Part shown: positions 1 through 6,517 of the stretch, piece after piece
How positions within the stretch are numbered: the first letter of the stretch is position 1
Layout of the letters: each line of letters opens with the position of its first letter
DNA from: Verrucomicrobia bacterium UBA2460
GTDB taxonomy: Bacteria; Verrucomicrobiota; Verrucomicrobiia; Methylacidiphilales; Verrucolacustridaceae
Length of the DNA: 6,589 bases
Assembly (NCBI GenBank): GCA_002342345.1
Contig: DDPU01000080.1
Coordinates: forward strand, 27,649 to 34,237
Direction: 5' to 3'
Made by a program: the position numbers and the translations under genes
Notes under the pieces: generated by a model
The model's input: only the letters and a program-made list of their open reading frames with translations
What the model was told of the DNA's origin: nothing
The model's database searches: none

Positions 1-67
1 AGTGCCCCGGCGCGCGCCAACATCTCCCGGAGCCCCCCCGCCGTGGAGGTGTGGAGTCCGCAACGGC

Positions 68-2461
68 TCATTTGTCGCCGAAATTTTTCGGCGTCCAAAC
101 CGGCTGCTTGAGCGATCCGCTTCCCTCCACCTCGAGCATCTCGCTGACCGGCATGAACGGCAGCCCCATCGGCCCGATCAGGTTCTGTTTCATGGAAAAT
201 TTTTCCAGACGGTCCGCCGAGATGTCGTAGAAACCTCGCCCCGTTGTCTCCACCAGCTTCGAGAAAATTTTCAGCTTTTTGACGTTCAACTTTCCGCGAT
301 CCAGCTCGAACTCCATGGAGGCCCCCTCCCCCAGGTTCTCCATCCACTCCAGCGGGGCGTTGATGGTCTTGGCGAAGTTGCCCAAGCCGGGAAATTTTCC
401 GTCCTCCACCTCCATCTCGCCTTGACCGGTCCATTGCCGCCAGGTCCCGGCGCCGGAAGGCCCCGCCAACTCGCAGGTCCCGCTGAGTTTGCCATGGTAA
501 CCCGGGTTGCTGAAGTAAACCTCGACCGCCCTGCCGAAATCCACCTCCTGCAGCTTCACCCGGGTGTTCTGGCTTTTCTTTCCCTTCGGCCCGTCCACGG
601 TCACGTCCACCTCCACCTGCCCTCCCCAGAGGGAACCCGGCTTTTTCTCCTGGGTTTTCACGGTGGTCTTGGTTCCCTGGATCCCGACCTCCAGGTACAC
701 GTCCCGGAAATGCAGTTTCTGGCCCGCCACCACGTACTGGAGACCGGCCACGGTTTTCCCGGTAGCCCGCATGTCGGTGCGGAATTTCTCCTCGAGGTCG
801 ATCTTGCCCTCCATGGTCACGAACGGCCGGTCAACAAACTCGTAGGGCTGCATCGTCTCGCGAACCTTTTCCCCGAAAACCGGGGAAAATTCGCGGACGG
901 GAAGCGTGGATTCCACGTTGTGAAAGGAAACAAAACGGGGATTCAGGGTGTAGCGGATCTCCCCTTTCCCTTCGCCCCCTCCCGAGGTCACCCGCACGTT
1001 CGTCGCCCGGATCTCGCGGGAAGCATACACCAGGTCGGCGCTGAGCTGATCCATGGGCACGCCTTTGTACTTCATGCCGGCCGCCTCCAGCCTGCCCTCC
1101 AGGCGGATCAGGTCCGGGGAAAATCCCGCTCCCATCACCCGGAAATTCATCCGCGGGGCCCTTGGAGGATCGAATTCCAGGCTGGACCAGAAGGCGGCGC
1201 CATCGGGACCGAACAACCTGGCCAGGCCTTTCGGGTTAATGTCGCTCCGCAGGGTCCCCTTGAGTTCAGCCTGCCCGTCAAAGGCCAGTTGCATTTCAAT
1301 TTCCCCGCCGGCAACCGCCCCGAGACGAAAACTTGGGATCATCCATTTTCGGCCGTCGGTGGCCCAGGATAGGGAGAGTCCGCGGAAAGCCTCATGCTCC
1401 TCCGCCCCCAGGCGGAATTCGCCAAGCTCCATCTGCCCGGACGAGAAAAAGCCCGGGGATTCCTTCCAGGACGCCTCCACCTTTCCGTTGATGCGGGCCG
1501 GTTCCGGGGATTGGAATTCCTGGAGGGCATAAGCCGCCTGACGGTTCATCGCCGGGGTGAGCGCGGCGGGATCCATCCGGCAGGAAAACTCCATCGCCCC
1601 GGCTCCCCGGGAAAAATCCGCCCAACCAAACGCCTCCAATCCTCCCCGCTCGAAATCGAGCTGGAACCGCTCCAGTTTGAGGGCCCCTTCCGCCATCGTG
1701 GCGCGCATCTGGATCCGGGAAACGGGAACCCCCCGCCAGAGATTTTTTGCGGAAGTGAAGAGAATCTCCGCACGGCTCTCCTCGGGGCGCCCGATTTCCA
1801 CATTGAACTCGGCCTGGAGAAGCGGGGCGGGCCCGCCCAGATCCTGCAGGATCCGTTCCGCCTGGCTCCAGATTTTCGCCCAGGGAATCTCCTGGGGACC
1901 CGGCAACCGGCCAGCCTCCGTGCCCACCCGCCCCTTGAAATCCAGGTCGCAACCAAGAACCTGCCCCCGGATTCTTTGGATCCGGATCTCCCCCGGACGA
2001 AACTCCACGAGGGCCTCCACCCGCCGCGCCTCCGCCTCCACTCCCGCGCCAAGGGGCCAGGCCACATGGGCATCCCGCAGACGCGCCCCGGAGAGAAAGG
2101 GTTCGCCGGCACGCCAAGCCAGCCAATTCGGTGTCAGTTCCACCCGGCCGATCCTCAGTCTTTCCTCCGTCCGGGAGGCATCCCGGTACACCACCAGGTC
2201 CCTGGCCACCAGGCCACCCAGAGGATCGAGGGTGATTTTTTTTACCTGAACCTCCAGGCCGCGGTTCGCGAGTTCCTGCAACAGCCTTGTCTTCCAGCTC
2301 TCCGGCAGGCCAAGCAGGCGGCCCAGCAGCGCGGTCAGGAGAAAAAGACAGAACACCATCGCCCCGGCCCGGCGGATCCAACGGCGCAACGAACCTCCGG
2401 TCGCACGCCAACGGTCCGCAGGCCGCAGCCCACGGCGCAAGATTGGGGTGTTCACCGCCAT
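68..2461 (-). CDS. AsmA-like membrane-anchored envelope protein (797 aa)
   Basis: Probable inner-membrane protein with a large periplasmic part, of the AsmA/YhdP/TamB-like class, whose known members are linked to phospholipid transport to, or assembly of, the outer membrane. Seen: a basic N-terminus (about residues 1-31), one hydrophobic anchor (about 32-50, AGAMVFCLFLLTALLGRLL), then an AsmA-like start in which a short amphipathic stretch leads to ITLDPLGGLVARDLVVY (about 76-92). A long, repetitive beta-rich middle follows, with alternating hydrophobic and charged residues. The C-terminal ~150 residues have the AsmA C-terminal pattern: GQGEMEVEDGKFPGLGNFAK, then MEFELDRGKLNVKKLKIFS, then a GRGFYDIS strand and a final VEGSGSLKQPVW strand. 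The ATG is the only sensible start because an in-frame TGA lies two codons upstream; no strong Shine-Dalgarno is seen. It is divergent from glyQS across 48 bases. Family-level assignment is fairly secure; the specific substrate and partners are unknown. Confidence 0.85.
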   Translation of the reverse strand: MAVNTPILRRGLRPADRWRATGGSLRRWIRRAGAMVFCLFLLTALLGRLLGLPESWKTRLLQELANRGLEVQVKKITLDPLGGLVARDLVVYRDASRTEERLRIGRVELTPNWLAWRAGEPFLSGARLRDAHVAWPLGAGVEAEARRVEALVEFRPGEIRIQRIRGQVLGCDLDFKGRVGTEAGRLPGPQEIPWAKIWSQAERILQDLGGPAPLLQAEFNVEIGRPEESRAEILFTSAKNLWRGVPVSRIQMRATMAEGALKLERFQLDFERGGLEAFGWADFSRGAGAMEFSCRMDPAALTPAMNRQAAYALQEFQSPEPARINGKVEASWKESPGFFSSGQMELGEFRLGAEEHEAFRGLSLSWATDGRKWMIPSFRLGAVAGGEIEMQLAFDGQAELKGTLRSDINPKGLARLFGPDGAAFWSSLEFDPPRAPRMNFRVMGAGFSPDLIRLEGRLEAAGMKYKGVPMDQLSADLVYASREIRATNVRVTSGGGEGKGEIRYTLNPRFVSFHNVESTLPVREFSPVFGEKVRETMQPYEFVDRPFVTMEGKIDLEEKFRTDMRATGKTVAGLQYVVAGQKLHFRDVYLEVGIQGTKTTVKTQEKKPGSLWGGQVEVDVTVDGPKGKKSQNTRVKLQEVDFGRAVEVYFSNPGYHGKLSGTCELAGPSGAGTWRQWTGQGEMEVEDGKFPGLGNFAKTINAPLEWMENLGEGASMEFELDRGKLNVKKLKIFSKLVETTGRGFYDISADRLEKFSMKQNLIGPMGLPFMPVSEMLEVEGSGSLKQPVWTPKNFGDK

Positions 2462-2509
2462 CCATCATCGCTAACAACTTTCTTTTGGGAATCCAACCAA
2501 ACCAGACTT
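2462..2509. promoter_or_regulatory. 48-base divergent intergenic region
   Basis: This is the only non-coding space between the AsmA-like gene (leftward) and glyQS (rightward), so it should hold at least parts of both 5' regions. It is clearly more A/T-rich than its surroundings (for example aacaactttcttttgggaat). I cannot pick convincing -35/-10 pairs for either direction. No good Shine-Dalgarno precedes glyQS: GGGA at 2487-2490 is about 19 bases from the ATG, too far for a classical site. For the leftward gene only a GATG-rich stretch precedes the ATG. No T-box or other riboswitch could fit in this spacer. Promoters may lie inside the neighbouring coding sequence, or the mRNAs may be leaderless or have short leaders; that is inference. 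Confidence 0.4.
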
Positions 2510-3880
2510 ATGGCCGAGCCCCGCATGGAAAAAATCGTCGCGCTGTGCAAGCGCCGGGGATTCATCTTCCCTTCCTCCGAGATCTACGGGGGCCTGAACG
2601 GCGCCTGGGACTACGGCCCCCTCGGGGCCGAGCTGAAGCGCAACCTGAAGGAACATTGGTGGAAAGCCATGACCCAGATGCGGGACGACATCGTCGGTCT
2701 GGACGGTTCCATCCTCATGAACCGGGCCGTCTGGAAAGCCAGCGGCCATGAGGCCACTTTCAGCGACCCGATGGTGGACTGCAAAACCTGCAAGGGCCGT
2801 TTCCGCGCCGACCAGACCTCATCTACGCCCTGCCCGCAAAAACCCAGCAAGCTGGTCGGGGCCTGCGGGGGGGAACTAACCGAACCCCGACAGTTCAACC
2901 TGATGTTCAAGACCTATGTGGGCCCGGTCGAGGACGAGAGGAATCTCACCTACCTCCGCCCCGAAACCGCCCAGGCCATGTTCGTGCAGTTCAAGAACGT
3001 CCTGGAGGTGTCCCGGAAAAAACTCCCTTTCGGGATCGCCCAGATCGGCAAGGCGTTCCGGAACGAGATCAACCCGCGCAACTTCACCTTCCGCTCGCGG
3101 GAGTTCGAGCAGATGGAGGTTGAATTTTTCGTCCGACCATCCGAGGGGAAGGCATGGCTGGAAAAATGGCTGGCCGACCGAATTGCCTGGTACGAGTCAA
3201 TCGGCCTGCCCCGCAAAAAAATCCAGGTGTACGACGTCCCCGCAAAGGACCGGGCCTTCTACTCCCAGGGCACCTATGACCTGCTTTACGAGTTTCCTTT
3301 CGGCACCGAGGAACTCGAGGGCATCGCCTATCGGACCGATTACGACCTGAAGCAACACCAGGAAGCCAGCGGCAAGCCCCTCGAATATTTTGATGAGGAG
3401 ACGCGCGAAAAATTCATCCCCCATGTCGTGGAACCCAGCGCCGGGGTGGACCGCACCGTGCTGGCCCTGATCTGCGAGGCCTACGACGAGGAGGTTGTCG
3501 CGGATGAGAAAGGCAACCAGGAAACCCGGGTGGTCCTGCGCTTCCACCCACGGATGGCCCCGGTGAAGGCCGGGATTTTCCCTCTTTTGAAGAACAAACC
3601 CGAGCTGGTGGAGAAGGCGCGGGCCCTCACCGCGGACCTCCGCAGACACTTTCCCGTTTTTTACGATGAATCCGGGGCCATCGGCCGCCGTTACCGGCGC
3701 CAGGACGAGGTGGGCACGCCTTTTGGCATCACCGTGGATTTTGAGACCCTCGAAGGGGCCAAGGATGGTCCCTTGGCCGGGCAAAAGGACACCGTGACCC
3801 TCCGGCACCGGGATTCCATGCGGCAGGAACGCCTGCCGATCGCCGATCTTTTGCCCCGCCTGACGGCTGCCTTGGCCTGA
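2510..3880 (+). CDS. glyQS: Glycine-tRNA ligase, dimeric class II type (456 aa)
   Basis: Cytoplasmic homodimeric enzyme that charges tRNA-Gly with glycine using ATP. Seen: the N-terminal block MEKIVALCKRRGFIF (6-20) and YGGLNGAWDYGPLG (26-39) typical of this family; four cysteines (91, 94, 108, 119) in the usual zinc-knuckle position before LTEPRQFNLMFKT (123-135); RPETAQ (150-155); class II motif 2 as FRNE (183-186) and SREFEQMEVEFF (196-207); motif 3 as EPSAGVDR (308-315). The C-terminal anticodon-binding domain spans about 342-456 and includes RRYRRQDEVGTPFGITVDF. The length fits the dimeric form (about 450-500 residues), not the alpha2beta2 bacterial form. The ATG at 2510 gives MAEPRMEK; a second ATG at 2525 (MEK...) is an equally plausible start, since neither has a clear ribosome-binding site. 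The open frame continues far upstream antisense to the neighbouring gene, but that part has no protein-like features. larB follows 7 bases later. Confidence 0.97.
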   Translation: MAEPRMEKIVALCKRRGFIFPSSEIYGGLNGAWDYGPLGAELKRNLKEHWWKAMTQMRDDIVGLDGSILMNRAVWKASGHEATFSDPMVDCKTCKGRFRADQTSSTPCPQKPSKLVGACGGELTEPRQFNLMFKTYVGPVEDERNLTYLRPETAQAMFVQFKNVLEVSRKKLPFGIAQIGKAFRNEINPRNFTFRSREFEQMEVEFFVRPSEGKAWLEKWLADRIAWYESIGLPRKKIQVYDVPAKDRAFYSQGTYDLLYEFPFGTEELEGIAYRTDYDLKQHQEASGKPLEYFDEETREKFIPHVVEPSAGVDRTVLALICEAYDEEVVADEKGNQETRVVLRFHPRMAPVKAGIFPLLKNKPELVEKARALTADLRRHFPVFYDESGAIGRRYRRQDEVGTPFGITVDFETLEGAKDGPLAGQKDTVTLRHRDSMRQERLPIADLLPRLTAALA

Positions 3881-3882
3881 GG
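3879..3882 (+). promoter_or_regulatory. Ribosome-binding site of larB overlapping the glyQS stop
   Basis: GAGG lies 5 bases before the larB ATG and shares its GA with the glyQS TGA stop codon. This arrangement supports the chosen larB start and suggests that ribosomes finishing glyQS help initiate larB. Confidence 0.6.
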
Positions 3883-3887
3883 TTCGG

Positions 3888-4577
3888 ATGGCGTCCCGCC
3901 GTCCTCCCCGCGCCTTCCTCCCGAAGGCCTTTGCCGAGGTCGACCTGGGGCGACGACACCGGATCGGGGTTCCTGAAATCATTTATGGTGCGGGAAAAAC
4001 CGCGCCACAGATCGTGGCAATTGCCCGCAAACTGCACGCCTCGAATCAGGCCGTCCTTGTCACCCGTTTGGATGCCGGTAAGGCGCGCCAGCTCAAAAGG
4101 GCCATCCCGGCCGGAAAATATCATTCCCAAGCCCGCGCCTTCACCTGGGCTGCCAGGAGAAAACAAACCTCGTCACGTCCGTGGCGGGTGGGAATCTGCG
4201 CGGCGGGAACCTCCGATCATCCCGTGGCCGAGGAGGCTTACGTCACCCTGGAATTCCTGGGCCACCGGCCCTTCCGTTTTTACGACATCGGCGTGGCCGG
4301 ATTGCACCGGACTCTCCGGCGGTTGGAGGAAATTCGCAGCCAGGACGCCCTGATTGTCGTGGCCGGAATGGAAGCCGCCCTTCCCAGTGTTCTGGGGGGA
4401 TTGGTCCGCCAACCCCTTGTCGCCGTTCCCACCTCGGTGGGCTACGGCGCCCATCTTCAGGGACTGACCGCCTTTCTCGGCATGCTCAACTCCTGCGCGC
4501 CAGGAATCACCGTCGTGAACATCGACAACGGCTTCGGCGCCGCCTATGCCGTCCACCGGATTTCCTCCGGTCGCTAG
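3888..4577 (+). CDS. larB: LarB, nickel-pincer cofactor biosynthesis carboxylase/hydrolase (229 aa)
   Basis: LarB carboxylates the pyridinium ring of nicotinic acid adenine dinucleotide and releases AMP, giving the dicarboxylated mononucleotide later sulfurised by LarE and loaded with nickel by LarC. The resulting nickel-pincer nucleotide is the cofactor of LarA-type racemases. Seen: the N-terminal signature GVPEIIYGAGKT (27-38), then a PurE-like core: AAGTSDHPVAEEA (105-117), YDIGVAGLHR (132-141), VVAGMEAALPSVLGGLV (157-173), VAVPTSVGYGAHLQGL (178-193) and MLNSCAPGITVVNIDNGFGA (199-218). Cys203 in NSCA matches, by motif, the cysteine known to form a covalent pyridine intermediate in characterised LarB. 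Length is slightly below the usual ~245-255 residues because the N-terminus is short. It starts 7 bases after glyQS and is probably translationally coupled to it. No larC, larE or larA is in this window. PurE itself is unlikely because the LarB-specific N-terminal domain and C-terminal motif are present. Confidence 0.95.
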   Translation: MASRRPPRAFLPKAFAEVDLGRRHRIGVPEIIYGAGKTAPQIVAIARKLHASNQAVLVTRLDAGKARQLKRAIPAGKYHSQARAFTWAARRKQTSSRPWRVGICAAGTSDHPVAEEAYVTLEFLGHRPFRFYDIGVAGLHRTLRRLEEIRSQDALIVVAGMEAALPSVLGGLVRQPLVAVPTSVGYGAHLQGLTAFLGMLNSCAPGITVVNIDNGFGAAYAVHRISSGR

Positions 4578-4664
4578 CCCTCCGTTTTCCCCTCCCCCCC
4601 TTTCCCCGGTCGGCACGAAAAATCCCCCCTTTCTCCCCGCACGCGGGATGACCAGAATCCAACC
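4578..4664 (+). other. Pyrimidine-rich spacer upstream of the GTG start
   Basis: This 87-base gap after larB is strikingly poor in purines on the plus strand, with runs such as cccctccccccctttcccc near 4590-4607 and a further C/T stretch around 4623-4638. A very small inverted repeat, CCCGC (4636-4640) and GCGGG (4643-4647), has only a 2-base loop and is not a convincing hairpin or terminator; no T-run follows. No Shine-Dalgarno is visible before the next gene. The larB stop TAG is in frame with the following GTG, and no other stop or ATG occurs between them in that frame. Confidence 0.5.
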
Positions 4665-6509
4665 GTGCCCAACATTCTTCTGGCCCAGGAGGACACCGGG
4701 TTCCGGGAAGAGTTTGCCAGACTCATCCTGGATTTTTTCCCCACCACCCATATCCAGACCGCCAAGGAATGGGCGGAACTGCCCGCCGCTTTGTCCTCGG
4801 TGCCCGCCCCCAGCGTGCTGCTTGCCGACATCCTCTGGGGGGGCGAGGACCGTTCCCCCGAGCTGCTCCTGCTTGCGGAAAGTCATCCGGTGACTTCCTT
4901 TGCGGTTTTTGGCCGGTACGACCTGGCCGGATCCTTGCCCCCCGGCTACCCCATCCCCCTGCTGCAACCGGACGAGCACCTTCCCCTGCGGTTGTCCGAA
5001 TCCATGGAAAACCTTTCCGGCACCCTCTTCGGTCCCTACCAGGCCTCCGCCCCTGCGGGGCCCCATCTTCTCGGAAGACTTTACTGGGGGCGGCACCAGC
5101 AACTCCAGAGGGACGTGCAGTTGCTGGTTCCCCCCGCAGGCTCGGCCACCTTTGCCAAGGCCATTCGCGCGATGGCCCGCGTTCACCATGCCGCCGTCTA
5201 CGCCCTCTATGAATCCGTCCCATGGGAAAACCGCATTGTGGTGGCGATGGAACCCCCCGTGCATCCTTCCCTTCTCCACTACCGCATGGCCGGCACTCCG
5301 GTCCCCCTTGGCACCGGCGCCAGACTGGCCACCGCCCTGGGCTCGATCCACGCGGACATGGAATCCTGGAATGTCCCCGCACGCCTGCTCGGGGAATACG
5401 ATTACACCCTGTCCCCGCAGGGAGTGCCGCGCCTGCGGAATCCCGTGGCCCACTCCGGCATGCCGGAGGTCACCGCCATGGAAAACGCCAAACGGCTTGC
5501 GGGACTGCTGGAACCCCTGCTGGAACGCGATACAAAAACGCAACTCCTCATCTCGCTGCTGAGGAATCCGGGTCCCTCCGCCTTCGACCTGATCCGAAGG
5601 GCCCGGGAATTCGAAAGGCAGCTCGCTGAATTCAAGGAAATCCATGTCCGCAAGGAGGAGATTGAGGCGACAAAAAAAACCATGCAGGCAAGGGTTCGGC
5701 GGCGCTGGGTGCGGTCCCTCGGGACGGTTTCCACGGCCCTGTTCCTTCTCGGGGCGGGGTGGCTGGTTTTTCAGAAATTTCTGGCCAATCGCCCGGCACG
5801 GCTGACCCACGAGGAAATCCGGATCCCCGCGGGGGAGGTGATCCTGGACGGAAAATCCGCGACCGTGCCGGCCTTCGCCCTGGATCGCCATGAGGTCACC
5901 ATCGGCGATTACGAGACTTTTCTCACCAACCTTGTCTACATGGATTGGAAGCAGTTTCTTCCGGCTGGATACACCAAAACCTCCCAGTCGGACTTTGAAC
6001 CGAAATCCTGGAAAACCCAGCTGGCCAGGGCCCGCAACGGCGACGCCCTCTCCTTTTTTCTCCCCCGTGGGGTCCGCATCACCCGGGACAGCCCGGTCTG
6101 CGGGGTGGATTACGCCAGCGCCTACGCCTACGCCAACTGGAAGGAGCGCCGGTTGCCCAACCGGGAGGAATGGGTGAGGGCAGCCACAGGAAACGATCGG
6201 CGCACCTACCCCTGGGGAAACACTCCTCCCGGCGGGGACATCCATCTGGGAGGCGAGGCCGCGAAAAAATTCGCGTTGGACGCGGGCCTGCTTTTGCAGG
6301 CTCCCGCCGGTTCCTTCCCCGCCGACCGGGCCCCTTTCGGGCACATGGATATGGGAGGAAATCTCAGCGAATGGATCACGCCATCCAACGACGCCTTGCC
6401 GGGATTGATGGGCGGAAACTTCGCCGATGAGGCGCCGGTTGCCAACTCCCTCCCCCCGCGCAGGCTTGCGGAAGCCGATGCCCGCGTCGGGTTTCGCACT
6501 GCCCGATAA
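4665..6509 (+). CDS. Receiver-like / pseudokinase-like / transmembrane / SUMF1-like protein (614 aa)
   Basis: Multidomain membrane protein of unknown function. Residues ~1-110 look like a response-regulator receiver: ILLAQED with Asp10 in the acidic pocket, and VLLADI with Asp55 at the phosphoacceptor position; the usual Lys-Pro is Gln101-Pro. Residues ~135-290 resemble a protein kinase fold (GRLYWGR, RDVQLLV, ARVHHAAVYALYES, IVVAMEPP, SIHADMESWNV) but lack the VAIK lysine, HRD and DFG, so a pseudokinase is inferred. A charged, possibly coiled-coil stretch (312-345) ends in RVRRRWVR, followed by one membrane span (about 352-373); positive-inside predicts cytoplasmic N-terminal domains and an extracytoplasmic C-terminus. 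Residues 384-614 are SUMF1/FGE-like: IRIPAGEV, FALDRHEVTIGDYETFL, PVCGVDYASAYAYANW, RRLPNREEWVRAA, YPWGN, MGGNLSEW, RVGFRTAR. The only cysteine (479) is not at a catalytic FGE position, so a non-enzymatic binding role is likely. The GTG start is chosen because a receiver-like N-terminus begins right there and no other start exists back to the larB stop. Confidence 0.8.
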   Translation: MPNILLAQEDTGFREEFARLILDFFPTTHIQTAKEWAELPAALSSVPAPSVLLADILWGGEDRSPELLLLAESHPVTSFAVFGRYDLAGSLPPGYPIPLLQPDEHLPLRLSESMENLSGTLFGPYQASAPAGPHLLGRLYWGRHQQLQRDVQLLVPPAGSATFAKAIRAMARVHHAAVYALYESVPWENRIVVAMEPPVHPSLLHYRMAGTPVPLGTGARLATALGSIHADMESWNVPARLLGEYDYTLSPQGVPRLRNPVAHSGMPEVTAMENAKRLAGLLEPLLERDTKTQLLISLLRNPGPSAFDLIRRAREFERQLAEFKEIHVRKEEIEATKKTMQARVRRRWVRSLGTVSTALFLLGAGWLVFQKFLANRPARLTHEEIRIPAGEVILDGKSATVPAFALDRHEVTIGDYETFLTNLVYMDWKQFLPAGYTKTSQSDFEPKSWKTQLARARNGDALSFFLPRGVRITRDSPVCGVDYASAYAYANWKERRLPNREEWVRAATGNDRRTYPWGNTPPGGDIHLGGEAAKKFALDAGLLLQAPAGSFPADRAPFGHMDMGGNLSEWITPSNDALPGLMGGNFADEAPVANSLPPRRLAEADARVGFRTAR

Positions 6510-6517
6510 GGGTGCGG

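Noticed and set aside
1..23. Possible start of another minus-strand gene (ATG at 21-23, reading MLARAGA off the left edge)
   Set aside because: Only seven codons are visible and the GGGAG directly abutting the ATG is badly spaced for a ribosome-binding site. It may be real but cannot be supported from this window. Bases 1-67 otherwise show only a GC palindrome (GGCGCGCGCC at 9-18).
2..1372. A 456-codon plus-strand open frame antisense to the AsmA-like gene
   Set aside because: The translation shows shadow-type composition (His, Pro, Leu, Gly) without domains, while the minus strand has a membrane anchor and AsmA C-terminal pattern.
1394..2509. Upstream in-frame extension of the glycyl-tRNA synthetase by 372 codons
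   Set aside because: The extension is antisense to the AsmA-like gene and has no protein-like features; homology-like sequence begins at MAEPRMEK, the expected family N-terminus.
3888..4577. Annotation of this gene as PurE (N5-CAIR mutase)
   Set aside because: The core is PurE-like, but the N-terminal GVPEIIYGAGKT block and the NSCAPGITVVNIDNGFGA end are specific to LarB.
4636..4647. CCCGC/GCGGG inverted repeat as a terminator after larB
   Set aside because: The loop would be only 2 bases and no T-tract follows; likely chance in GC-rich DNA.
4173..6344. A 723-codon open frame on the minus strand opposite larB and the multidomain gene
   Set aside because: Its translation is Gly/His/Gln/Arg-rich low-complexity protein with no recognisable motif, and the plus-strand frames it overlaps encode clear LarB and SUMF1-like motifs. 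Long antisense frames are expected in GC-rich coding DNA.
6487..6506. Small inverted repeat TCGGG / CCCGA at the end of the multidomain gene as a terminator
   Set aside because: The stem is only 5 base pairs with a 10-base loop inside coding sequence, and no T-run follows on either strand.
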